A stretch of DNA of 64,000 nt from Thiobaca trueperi (GTDB lineage Bacteria > Pseudomonadota > Gammaproteobacteria > Chromatiales > Chromatiaceae), in contig NZ_SMAO01000008.1 in assembly GCF_004342175.1 (NCBI RefSeq), positions 62,001-126,000 on the forward strand. The letters are read 5' to 3'. Below the pieces are notes generated by a model that saw only the letters and a program-made list of their open reading frames with translations, was not told the origin of the DNA and searched no databases. Both the position numbers and the translations under genes were made by a program. Below, in pieces: positions 1 through 7,918 of this stretch. Within the stretch, counting starts at the first letter, position 1, and each line of letters opens with the position of its first letter.

Positions 1-580
1 CGCGGGTGAAGGTCTGCCAGCGGTTGGCGCCGAGACTGGCGGCGGCCTCTTCCAGCTCGGTCTCCAGGTCTTCGAGGATCGGCTGCACGGTGCGGACCAC
101 GAAGGGCACGCCGATGAAGACCAGCGCCACCAGCACCCCCAGCGGGGTGAAGGCGACCTTGATCCCGAGCGGCTCCAGCAGCGAGCCGATCCAGCCGTTG
201 CCGGCATAGAGCGCGGTGAGCGCGATGCCGGCCACCGCCGTGGGCAGGGCGAACGGCAGATCGACCAGGGCATCGATCAGCTTCTTGCCCGGAAAACTGT
301 AACGGACCAGCGCCCAGGCCAGCATCAGCCCGAAGACGGTGTTGATTGCCCCCGCCAGCAGCGAGGCACCGAAGGAGAGCTTGTAGGTGGCCACTACGCG
401 CGGTGAAGAGACCACCGCCCAGAATTCGGACCAGGAGAGGGTCGCGCTCGTGATGAAGACCGCCGCCAGCGGGATCAGCACGATCAGCGACAGATAGACC
501 AGGGTGTAGCCGAGCGCCAGATGGAAACCCGGCAGCACCCGTGTCTGGCGGGTGGGGTTGAAGAAGGGCGCCACACTCAT
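1..580 (-). CDS. cysT: Sulfate/thiosulfate ABC transporter permease CysT (partial, 3' end outside window)
   Basis: The reverse strand encodes an open frame from an ATG at 580 that runs off the window edge, so about 193 N-terminal residues are visible. It starts MSVAPFFNPTRQTRVLPG, then a hydrophobic helix, and near the edge shows the permease coupling motif EEAAASLGANRWQTF (the EAA loop that contacts the ATPase). This is the pattern of CysT/CysU, one of two inner-membrane permeases of the CysPTWA sulfate/thiosulfate importer. The rest of the operon would lie to the left. A palindromic operator candidate lies about 100-150 bp upstream. Family assignment is firm; sulfate versus molybdate specificity is inferred from overall similarity. 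Confidence 0.85.
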   Translation of the reverse strand, partial: MSVAPFFNPTRQTRVLPGFHLALGYTLVYLSLIVLIPLAAVFITSATLSWSEFWAVVSSPRVVATYKLSFGASLLAGAINTVFGLMLAWALVRYSFPGKKLIDALVDLPFALPTAVAGIALTALYAGNGWIGSLLEPLGIKVAFTPLGVLVALVFIGVPFVVRTVQPILEDLETELEEAAASLGANRWQTFTR

Positions 581-676
581 GTCAGTGCGGCGCCAAGCTG
601 GAAAGGAGTCCGGTTCGTCATGGCAGGTTAGTTCTGATCTCTCATGAGAAAGCGCAGAGGTTAGTGCAATGACGAA

Positions 677-726
677 ATAACTGGAACGACCGAAGTGTTA
701 TTTTGTTATGCGATTTTCAGCATAAC
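677..726 (-). promoter_or_regulatory. Palindromic operator candidate upstream of cysT
   Basis: ATAAC at 677-681 is mirrored by GTTAT at 697-701. Immediately beside it GTTATGC (705-711) and GCATAAC (720-726) form a perfect 7-bp inverted repeat with an 8-bp spacer. Repeated ATAAC/GTTAT half-sites in front of a sulfate permease fit a LysR-type regulator such as CysB, whose sites are AT-rich paired half-sites. The regulator is an inference; only the symmetry is seen. The site also lies between cysT and the end of the chemoreceptor gene, so only cysT is a sensible target. Confidence 0.4.
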
Positions 727-790
727 GCAGCCGGCGCTCAGGATCGCTCAGAATATCAAGGCGCGCCGGGAATGCGGGGTCGGACGCGAT

Positions 791-2512
791 TCAAGCGGTC
801 AGACCCTGAACGTCTCCCCGCCAGTTCGGATACCGGGGCTGCGGTGACGGTCTGTCTGCCGTGACAGGCGCGGTCTGCACTCCGGCAAAGTGTCCGGCCT
901 GATCCTTCAGGTCGCCCGCAAGCCGGGTCAGTTGATGGCCCGCTGCCTCCAGTTGAATCATCCCCGCGCTGCCCTGATGGTTGGCGTCGCTGATCGACAC
1001 GACACCCTGATTGATTTCATTCGCCACGGCGGTCTGTTCTTCGGCGGCGCTCGCGATCTGGATCATGCTCTCGGAAATCCCGTTAACCGCTGTCGTAATG
1101 GCCGTCAGCGCCTGACCGGCCTGAGTGGCTGTCGTGGTGGCCGAGGTGGCGCTCTGCTGACTGCGGGCCATTTCGCCGCCTGCCTGCCGGGAACGCTGCT
1201 GGAGATCTGTCACCATGGCGGCGATCTCCTGCGCCGAGACCTGGGTACGCTGAGCCAGGGTGCGGACTTCAGCGGCGACGACGGCGAAACCGCGTCCCTG
1301 TTCACCGGCCCGCGCCGCCTCAATGGCGGCGTTGAGGGCCAGCAGATTGGTCTGCTCGGAAACGCCCTGGATGACATCGAGGACGGCGCCGATACTGAGC
1401 GCGTCCTGTTCCAGTGACTGAATGGTCTCGGCGGCGGCGGCGATGTCCTCGCTCAGGGCCGACATCGCATTGACGGTTGCGGCAACCGCTCCCTGTCCCT
1501 GATCGGCGAGAACCTTGGTCTGCCGCGCGGCCTCTGCGGCGAAGGAGGTATTGCGCGCGACCTCTTCGGCAGAAGCGGTCATTTCCTGCATGGCCGTCGC
1601 CACCTGCTCGGTTTCCGTCGCCTGATGCTGCGCCACCTCGCGGGCCTGGATCAGGCTGTCCGACATCTGCCCGGTCGCGGCGGACAGGGTCATGGCCGAG
1701 CCATTGATGCGTCCGACCAGCTCGCGCAGACGGGCGACCATGTGATCGAAGTCGCGCGCGATGTCGCCGATCTCGTTCGGTGTCCCCAGGGTCGTGCGGG
1801 CGGTGAGATCGGAGTGTTCGACGATGCGGGTCATGGCGTGCTGGAGCGTTTTGAGCTGTCCGACGATGGACCGGTAAGAGACCCATCCCAGCAGTACCAC
1901 GCCCAGCAGGGTGACGACGGCCAGTCCCGCAAACCAGAGACGCGCGGTCTCGTACAGCGCAAGACTCGACTCGCGTTCCTCGCCGGCCACCCGCAACTGC
2001 AAACTAACCAGTTCGCTGATCGTTTCGCTGATGGGATCGATCTGGTCATAGAGCGGGCCGTCGAAATCCGTCAGACGATTCGCGACTGAACCGCTCATTC
2101 CCTGCAACCGCTCCACCAGGCGTTCGATCATGGCGTCGGCTTGCGTGAAGCGTTCCTGAGCCTGATCGGCCAGCACTCTTTCTTCCGCAGTGAGATGGTT
2201 TTGCAGATAGGTGGACCAGCGTGCGCGGATCCGCGCCTGCGCCTCGTTGACGCTTTGCAGTGCCTGCTCGGCGGTAAAGCGGCCGGCATTGGCCTTGTTG
2301 ACCGCATCGATGACGAGCACGGCGTAATCGTCGGCGATGGTCTTGAGATCCTGCAGGGGGACCACGCGATCCAGATAGATGCGGTCAACCCCTTCGTGAA
2401 CCTGATGCAGGAGATTCGCGGCAAGCAGTGCAATCAGCAGCATGGAGGTGATGGGCAGGAGCGCCAGGAGCGCGAGTTTGGTACTGACCTTGGTACGATC
2501 AATTAAATTCAT
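791..2512 (-). CDS. Methyl-accepting chemotaxis protein
   Basis: A 573-residue chemoreceptor. TM1 is at about residues 12-32, a roughly 155-residue periplasmic four-helix-type sensor region follows, TM2 is near 190-212, then HAMP (about 213-265) and a cytoplasmic signalling domain. The highly conserved hairpin tip [20 protein letters not shown] (about 385-404) followed by [18 protein letters not shown] is clear; it binds CheW and CheA. The ligand is not predictable. It is a single-gene unit with no che genes near it. The ATG at 2512 directly precedes the first TM helix, and no closer start is needed. Confidence 0.93.
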   Translation of the reverse strand: MNLIDRTKVSTKLALLALLPITSMLLIALLAANLLHQVHEGVDRIYLDRVVPLQDLKTIADDYAVLVIDAVNKANAGRFTAEQALQSVNEAQARIRARWSTYLQNHLTAEERVLADQAQERFTQADAMIERLVERLQGMSGSVANRLTDFDGPLYDQIDPISETISELVSLQLRVAGEERESSLALYETARLWFAGLAVVTLLGVVLLGWVSYRSIVGQLKTLQHAMTRIVEHSDLTARTTLGTPNEIGDIARDFDHMVARLRELVGRINGSAMTLSAATGQMSDSLIQAREVAQHQATETEQVATAMQEMTASAEEVARNTSFAAEAARQTKVLADQGQGAVAATVNAMSALSEDIAAAAETIQSLEQDALSIGAVLDVIQGVSEQTNLLALNAAIEAARAGEQGRGFAVVAAEVRTLAQRTQVSAQEIAAMVTDLQQRSRQAGGEMARSQQSATSATTTATQAGQALTAITTAVNGISESMIQIASAAEEQTAVANEINQGVVSISDANHQGSAGMIQLEAAGHQLTRLAGDLKDQAGHFAGVQTAPVTADRPSPQPRYPNWRGDVQGLTA

Positions 2513-2697
2513 GGTATCTGAGAGGCGTTGTGAGGAATGGACGGCTTGATGCGGCAGGCGCCTTTTGTGCGGCAGCGTGAGACGGATCGGCCGGGTCTCG
2601 ATTTGGGCACGCCGGGCGATCGGATCCGACGATCGATGGTTGAGGCCGGTTCGAGACTTGAGCCATTTTATCAGGAGCCGGCGATCCTCTGGTGCGC

Positions 2698-2904
2698 ATG
2701 TTTTACGGCAGAGTTGACTTGGAGAACGAAGCCTTCCTGACTCTCAAGGAATTCGGCGCGGACAAGTCCGAGATCGTGGTGCCCTCACTCTCGCGACTCT
2801 GACCGCGCCGCCGAGTTCTCACGGCCGAAATCGTCGATGTCGATGCGATAACCACGGCTCCGGTCGGCATGATTATTCATGTCACCAGCTTGGTCGGCCG
2901 GTGA
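2698..2904 (+). pseudogene. Decayed clan AA (retropepsin-like) aspartic protease fragment
   Basis: An ATG at 2698 opens [20 protein letters not shown], which resembles the start of small bacterial clan AA aspartic proteases. It hits TGA at 2800-2802. The same frame then continues with VLTAEIVDVDAITTAPVGM and ends at 2904, resembling the C-terminal half of that family. The middle third, including the catalytic Asp-Thr-Gly, is missing. It is therefore read as one gene with an internal stop plus an internal deletion (69 codons against a usual 110-120). The family match is from memory of the motif, so confidence is moderate. Confidence 0.5.
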
Positions 2905-2962
2905 CGAGAAGCGCGGCTTAAGGTGGTTTCCGGGAAAGTTTTTACCAGAGTCAAGACTCCAA

Positions 2963-3046
2963 ATGGACAGGATGAACAGGATTTCGCAGGAGAAAAACCT
3001 TTCTTCATCCTGTCAATCTTGAAAAATCCTGTAAATCCTGTCCATT
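2963..3046. repeat. Dispersed ACAGGAT palindromic repeat, copy A
   Basis: The segment starts ATGGACAGGATGAACAGGAT and ends with the near-complement AATCCTGTAAATCCTGTCC, giving a long imperfect hairpin. Related copies are at 9272-9367, 47320-47397, 60856-60953 and, degenerate, 51482-51543. All are intergenic or at gene ends. It fits a REP/MITE-like palindromic repeat family. Confidence 0.75.
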
Positions 3047-3085
3047 CACATCCTCTCCGTGGGTAGATTGTTTTCAGGAAATCGC

Positions 3086-3289
3086 CTAACGCCCGGCTTC
3101 GAGACGAAAACCGAGGTATTCGAGCAGGAACCCGGAGAGTGCGCCGCCCACAAATCCGCCCAGGAGTCCGGCGGGGATATGAGCCAGGATCTGTTCCGGT
3201 CGCAGATCAAAGACATGTGCGCTGCGCCGCAGGCCGTCCATCCTCGCCTGAGACAATTCGCCCAGCACGATCAGCCATGCGGTTTCCAC
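3086..3289 (-). CDS. Small putative membrane protein (low-confidence ORF)
   Basis: A 67-residue frame with a GTG start overlaps the 3' end of the truncated SQR by 19 bp in another frame. It contains one glycine-rich hydrophobic segment (about residues 38-60, GLLGGFVGGALSGFLLEYLG). No family is recognised. It could be a real small membrane protein translationally coupled to the upstream gene, or the remnant of a gene whose start was lost when the SQR gene was truncated. The overlap without a clear Shine-Dalgarno sequence keeps confidence low. Confidence 0.3.
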   Translation of the reverse strand: METAWLIVLGELSQARMDGLRRSAHVFDLRPEQILAHIPAGLLGGFVGGALSGFLLEYLGFRLEAGR

Positions 3290-4092
3290 ATGAGCTTGAG
3301 GACGCGATAACCGATGACCCAGAAGCGGATGAACTGCCAGATAACCGCCGTGCGCAGATAGAGTGACTCGACGAAGACCTTGCCGCTGGTCACATAACCG
3401 CCGCGCGTGATGAGCACACCGCCTATCCCGAGATCGCCCACTTCGTATTCGTTACTGAGCCAGATCAGACGCGCCTGTTGGCGCACACCGGCCTCGCGCA
3501 GGACGTGATCGACATTGCAGATATATTCGAAGGCGGCGCCCTGGCAGGTCGCCATGCCATGTCCGGTGCCGATGAGCAGTGTCTGGCGCACGCCGTTTTT
3601 CATCGCCGCGATGGCGGCCTGCAAACGACGGTTCGCCTCCAGCGCATGGGGCGGAGTACAGACTGACACGGTGTGGCCGGTCTCGGGTCCAAGCCCCGGC
3701 GTCGCGGCGAAATTCAGCCTGGGTCCGGTGGCATTGATCAGAAAATCGTACGCGATGGATTCGGCTTCACCGACCCGCGCCGGATCGGTGTATTCGATCC
3801 TGACAAAGGGTTTGGTGTGTTCGGCGTCGCCTTCCGGGTGAATGGACAGGGCGCTGGCCTGACGAAAATCCACATTCACTTTTTTGTAGATGGGCGCCAG
3901 TTCGTAGGTGACTTCAGATTCGGTCATCTCGCCCACGGCGACCCAGATATTCGAGGGCACCCAGTTCCAGGTCGGTTTGGGTGAGACCACGATGACCTGA
4001 TGTTGCCTGCCGACCCAGCGACCCAGGCAGCGAGCCGCCGTATGGCCGGAGATGCCGGCGCCGAGGATGAGGATACGTGCCATAGCAAACAC
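3271..4092 (-). pseudogene. C-terminally truncated sulfide:quinone reductase (SqrD-like)
   Basis: 273 residues. The N-terminal FAD-binding site is at 7-14 (LILGAGISG). SQR-family blocks VCTPPHALEANRRLQ, GTGHGMATCQGAAFEYI and GGVLITRGGYVTSGKVFVES follow in the right order, including two cysteines typical of the family. After about residue 246 the match stops, and a 27-residue hydrophobic/basic tail ends at KPHG. Normal SQRs exceed 400 residues; the second redox-active cysteine and the amphipathic membrane-binding C terminus are absent here. Sulfide oxidation is therefore unlikely from this protein alone. It is read as a deletion derivative; a shortened paralogue with another role is possible. 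Confidence 0.6.
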
Positions 4093-4288
4093 TCTGTGGT
4101 GCAGTGAAGTTGAACAGGGCGCAAGGCCAATCCAAGGCCAATCTAAAAGAGCCCTTGGCTAATAGAGACATTGTCGGGGATCGCGACGACTCGGGAGAAA
4201 CAAGGTCTTCTGATAAGCAACGCAGGAATCAAGAAAAAGGCAATGGCATACCGACAGACCATTCCCGTCTTTTAACGATTCCTGCAAT

Positions 4289-4364
4289 TCAACTGAATTT
4301 TTCTTGGTTTGGCGGTGAGGTGCGACGGCCTAGAGTTGGCCGTCGCCGCATCCGCTCCGGATGC
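4289..4364 (+). promoter_or_regulatory. Promoter motif and tandem hairpins upstream of the ABC importer operon
   Basis: The 338-bp intergenic region between the SQR remnant and the importer holds a TTTTCTTGGTTTG block (4299-4311) also found upstream of the fccA-like gene (reverse strand, 18665-18677). After it come two adjacent perfect hairpins: GCGACGGCC/GGCCGTCGC (4322-4330/4338-4346) and GCATCCG/CGGATGC (4348-4354/4358-4364). No T-run follows, so they are not plain terminators; an operator or structured 5' leader is possible. Nothing else was recognised in 4093-4430. Confidence 0.4.
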
Positions 4365-4430
4365 CTCAACGATGGCGTGACACGCAAGCCGCATCGTCTC
4401 CGGAATCCAACCGTACAGGAAAAGTCAGCC

Positions 4431-5456
4431 ATGAATCCCTCTCGTCTGCTCGCCCCCGGTCTCGCCGGTCTGGCCCTGCTGCTGGGCACCAGTGCCGTGC
4501 TGGCCGAATCGCTCAAGGTCGGTTATCTGCCGGTCACCGGTCATGCCAAGTTCTTCGTCGCCCAGGAACAGGGCTTCTTCAAGGAGGAAGGTCTGAATGT
4601 CGAACTGATTGAATTTGCCAACTCCGCCGACGGTCTCAACGCAGTCGTTGCCAACAAGCTGGATGTCGGTGCCTTCGGTACCACGGCCCCATTGGTTCAT
4701 TACGCCAAGGGCGCCGATCTCCGGATCATCGGCGGCATCATGGGCGAGGATGCGGCCATCGTGGTCAAGGCTGAAAACGCGGACAAGATCCGTAGCGTTG
4801 CCGATCTCAGGGGTAAAAAGGTCGCTACGGTCCGTCTGGCCACCGGCGATGCCGTGCTGCGCGGCGCCCTGAAGGACGCCCAGGTGAACTGGAAGACGGA
4901 TCTGGAGATCTTCGAGCTGAAGAATCCGCCCGCCGTGCTGGAGGCCGTCAAGTCCGGTCAGGTGGATGCCGGCGTCGTCTGGGGTCCACATGACATCCGT
5001 GCCGAGCAGCAGGGCCTGAAGGTCGTCATCCGCTCGTCCGAGTTGCAGCCGGGACATCCCTGCTGCCGGCTGGTGGTGCGTTCGGAGAAACTCCAGGACA
5101 AAAAGGTCTTGAGACACTTCCTGCGTGCCATCCTCAAGGCCGAGAAGTTCGCCGCCGAGAACCGCAAAGAGACCATCGACGCCATCCAGAAGTATGTGAA
5201 GCTGGATCGCGAACTGCTCGAACAGGCCTATTACTCGCCGCATCTGGAGCAGCGTTCCGACCCCAATATTGAGGGCACGCGTCAGTTCTGGGATGTGCTG
5301 GTGTCTTCGGAATTCGTCGCAAACACCCGTCCGGTCGATCCGATCTTCGAGGTCAAACTCTACAACAGCGCGCTCAAGAGCCTGGCCAAGGAACAGCCCA
5401 AGGAGTCCTTCTGGCAGGAACGTATTGATGAAGCCAAGCGCAGGGACGTGCTGTGA
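4431..5456 (+). CDS. ABC transporter periplasmic substrate-binding protein (NrtA/SsuA/TauA class)
   Basis: 341 residues. A signal peptide covers 1-25 (cleavage after AVLA). The mature part begins ESLKVGYLPVTGHAKFFVAQ and follows the NMT1/SsuA-like periplasmic binding fold. A CC pair (211-212, in HPCCRLVV) is conserved in some members and may touch the ligand. It delivers a small organic or inorganic anion to the permease. The start at 4431 is chosen because AGGAAAAG precedes it and the signal peptide begins there; the longer upstream frame has no such signal. Its stop overlaps the ATPase start by 4 bp. Sulfonate, nitrate, or an organic acid handled by the downstream CoA enzymes are all possible substrates. 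Confidence 0.85.
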   Translation: MNPSRLLAPGLAGLALLLGTSAVLAESLKVGYLPVTGHAKFFVAQEQGFFKEEGLNVELIEFANSADGLNAVVANKLDVGAFGTTAPLVHYAKGADLRIIGGIMGEDAAIVVKAENADKIRSVADLRGKKVATVRLATGDAVLRGALKDAQVNWKTDLEIFELKNPPAVLEAVKSGQVDAGVVWGPHDIRAEQQGLKVVIRSSELQPGHPCCRLVVRSEKLQDKKVLRHFLRAILKAEKFAAENRKETIDAIQKYVKLDRELLEQAYYSPHLEQRSDPNIEGTRQFWDVLVSSEFVANTRPVDPIFEVKLYNSALKSLAKEQPKESFWQERIDEAKRRDVL

Positions 5457-6310
5457 GCAAGATCATCGCCCATGTTGAGCATCGCGAGGGGCTGCGGATC
5501 GAGTCGCTGGATTTCGCCTATGGCGAATCGCTCATCCTGCGCGGGATCGATCTGGCGGTCCAGGCGGGCGAGTTCCTCGCCCTGCTCGGACCCAGCGGCT
5601 CGGGAAAGTCCACCCTGCTGCGTCTGCTCGCCGGTCTGGAGCGCCCGACCTCGGGGCGGCTCACCGCCGCCGGCGATCCGATCGACGGCCCCGGCACGGA
5701 GCGGGCGGTGGTCTTTCAGCATTACGCGCTCTTCCCCTGGATGACGGTCGCGGACAACGTAGCCGAGGCGGTGCACAAGGCCCATCCGGGATTGGCGCGC
5801 AGCGAACGGCGCGCCCGTGCCAGGGCGCATCTGGAGCGGGTGGGGCTGGGCGAGGCGGCCGGGCGTTATCCCTTCGAGCTGTCGGGCGGAATGCAACAGC
5901 GCGCGGCGATTGCGCGGGCGCTGGCACTGGAGTCGCCGTTTCTCTTGATGGACGAACCCTTCGGGGCGCTGGATCCGGTCAATCGCGCCAAGTTGCAGGA
6001 TCTGCTGCTGGCGGTCTGGCAGGGCAGCTCGCCGCGTCCGACCCTGGTGTTCGTCACCCACGGGATCGACGAGGCACTGCTGCTGGCGGATCGAGTGGCG
6101 GTGATGGGTGCCAATCCGGGACGCATCATCCGCGACTATCCGGTGCCTTTCGCCCGTCCGCGCGAGCGCGTGGCGCTCTATCAGGATCCGGGCTTCCAGC
6201 GTCTGCGCGAGGAGATCGCCGAGACGCTCGACGCCGACACCCTGACCCGTCTGGATGCCAACCCGGAGGCTGGATTCCATGCCGCCAACCAAGGAGCTCG
6301 CTATGTCTAG
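5453..6310 (+). CDS. ABC transporter ATP-binding protein (SsuB/TauB/NrtD class)
   Basis: 285 residues. Walker A GPSGSGKST is at 46-54, Q-loop at VVFQH, signature LSGGMQQR at 143-150, Walker B LLMDEP at 164-169, and the switch histidine in FVTHGIDEA. It powers import through the permease encoded next. GTG at 5453 overlaps the stop of the binding-protein gene (GTGA), which indicates translational coupling. The C-terminal extension after about residue 225 (DYPVPFARPRER) is usual for SsuB/TauB-type subunits. Confidence 0.9.
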   Translation: MSKIIAHVEHREGLRIESLDFAYGESLILRGIDLAVQAGEFLALLGPSGSGKSTLLRLLAGLERPTSGRLTAAGDPIDGPGTERAVVFQHYALFPWMTVADNVAEAVHKAHPGLARSERRARARAHLERVGLGEAAGRYPFELSGGMQQRAAIARALALESPFLLMDEPFGALDPVNRAKLQDLLLAVWQGSSPRPTLVFVTHGIDEALLLADRVAVMGANPGRIIRDYPVPFARPRERVALYQDPGFQRLREEIAETLDADTLTRLDANPEAGFHAANQGARYV

Positions 6311-7139
6311 TCAAACCAACGTCTTGAGCGTGCCGCTCGATAGGGGTGCCGTACCGGCTACCCGCTCGGTGGTACGCCAGCCGCGCCGCCGCCGCCTGTC
6401 CGGCTTCGCCTGGGAACCCTGGGCGCTTGCGGCCATCCTGCTGACCGCCTGGCAGCTCGCCGGTCAGGCATTGGCCGGCGAGGGCAATCCGTTATTGCCG
6501 CCCCCATTGGTCGTGTTCGCGGCCCTGCGCGACTCCCTGCCGGAACTGTGGCGCGGGACGATCTCGTCTTTTCTCATCCTGCTGCCCGGCTATGGGACGG
6601 CGCTGGTGCTGGGGGTCACGCTCGGTCTGCTGGCCGGCACCACGCCCTGGCTCGGGCGCGCCTTTTTCCCCGTTGCCAAGGTTGCGGCCCCGATTCCGCC
6701 GACGGTCTTCATTCCCTATGCGATTGCGGTGCTGCCGACCTTTCATCTCTCGGCCACCTTCGTCGTCTTCCTGGGCGCCTTCTGGCCGATCTTTCTGAAT
6801 GCCGCTGCCGGCGCGGCAGCGGTCGAAGGTCGGCACCGCGACAATGCGCGGGTGCTGGGTTTCTCGCATTTCGAGTCGCTGCGCAAGGTCGTCTTTCCGG
6901 CGAGCCTGCCGCACATCTTCTGCGGCATGGGGGTGGGGCTGGGCTTTTCCTTCATCCTGCTCACGGTCGCCGAGCTGTTCGGCGCCAACGCGGGTCTGGG
7001 ACGCTTCGTCCAGTATTACGCCGACTATGCCGATTATCCGCGCATGGTCGCCGGCATCCTTTATACCGGCGCCGTGACCTGGGGCGCCATGACCCTGCTC
7101 GAACAGGCGCGTCACCGCGCGCTGTTCTGGCAACGCTGA
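6303..7139 (+). CDS. ABC transporter permease (SsuC/TauC class)
   Basis: 278 residues with six predicted membrane segments. The coupling-loop pattern around NARVLGFSHFESLRKVVFPASLP is that of binding-protein-dependent permeases. The start at 6303 is preceded by AAGGAG and overlaps the ATPase gene by 8 bp; an in-frame start at 6255 would deepen the overlap. With the two genes upstream it forms a complete importer (binding protein, ATPase, permease homodimer). Confidence 0.88.
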   Translation: MSSQTNVLSVPLDRGAVPATRSVVRQPRRRRLSGFAWEPWALAAILLTAWQLAGQALAGEGNPLLPPPLVVFAALRDSLPELWRGTISSFLILLPGYGTALVLGVTLGLLAGTTPWLGRAFFPVAKVAAPIPPTVFIPYAIAVLPTFHLSATFVVFLGAFWPIFLNAAAGAAAVEGRHRDNARVLGFSHFESLRKVVFPASLPHIFCGMGVGLGFSFILLTVAELFGANAGLGRFVQYYADYADYPRMVAGILYTGAVTWGAMTLLEQARHRALFWQR

Positions 7140-7149
7140 GGAGATTGAG

Positions 7150-7908
7150 ATGAACCATCCGGCCCGAAATCTTATCCCTGTCGCAGCGCCCCGCTATTCC
7201 GGGGCGATGGTGATCTCCCCAGGGCAGGCCATGACCAAACCCCGGCGGCGTTCGCCGCGCGGCTCGCTCGGCAGCGAGGCGCTGGCACTGTTGCTCATGA
7301 TGGTCCTGATCGGGCAGACGCTGCCGCTGCTCTTCACCATCGCCCTGGTGCGGAATGTTGCTGCCGCGCCCGCGCCATCGCTCGCGACTGGGGAATCAGG
7401 CGGATTGCCGACGCAAGCGCCGCTGGACAAGGTGCCCGTGCAGACGCCTGGCGACCCCACGATGCCGGTCGCACAGGATCCGCTCTTTCCCGCCGGGGGG
7501 GATCTCGCCGGGGCACTCGCGCAGGCCGCGCGCGAGGGTCGGACCGGCGTCGCCGTCCTCTTCGAGATGACTGACTGTGGCGAATGCGCCCGCTTGCGCG
7601 CCGGTCCACTGAGCGATCCCGGCGTGCGCGATGCTTACCGGCAGCCGTTCGTGACGCTTGGTCTGCACGCCGACACCCCTCAGCCGCTGCGCGCCTTCGA
7701 CGGCACCGCGACCACGTCCGCCGCGTTCGCGCTCGGACAGCGGGTGGTCGCGTTGCCGACGGTCGTGCTCTATGACCTCAATGGCCTCCCGGTCGCCCGC
7801 CAGAGTGGCGGCGGGACCGACGCGGGCACCCTGATTCGTCTGGCGCGCTATGCCGCCGCAAAGGGTTATGAAACGGCACCTTTCGATGCCTGGCATCCGG
7901 AACCATGA
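7150..7908 (+). CDS. Membrane-anchored thioredoxin-like protein
   Basis: 252 residues: a long basic N-terminal segment, one TM helix at about 45-67, a Pro/Ala-rich linker, then a thioredoxin-fold domain from about 110. The redox motif is Cys-Gly-Glu-Cys (143-146), and the cis-proline is in VVALPTVVLYD (Pro203). The domain would face the periplasm if the anchor is N-in. It resembles SoxW/thioredoxin_7-type proteins that reduce periplasmic disulfides. GAGGAGATTGAG precedes the ATG, 10 bp after the permease, so it belongs to the importer operon. Its role there is unknown; reducing a periplasmic sulfur species or a partner protein is a reasonable guess. Confidence 0.65.
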   Translation: MNHPARNLIPVAAPRYSGAMVISPGQAMTKPRRRSPRGSLGSEALALLLMMVLIGQTLPLLFTIALVRNVAAAPAPSLATGESGGLPTQAPLDKVPVQTPGDPTMPVAQDPLFPAGGDLAGALAQAAREGRTGVAVLFEMTDCGECARLRAGPLSDPGVRDAYRQPFVTLGLHADTPQPLRAFDGTATTSAAFALGQRVVALPTVVLYDLNGLPVARQSGGGTDAGTLIRLARYAAAKGYETAPFDAWHPEP

Positions 7909-7918
7909 GATCGAACCG

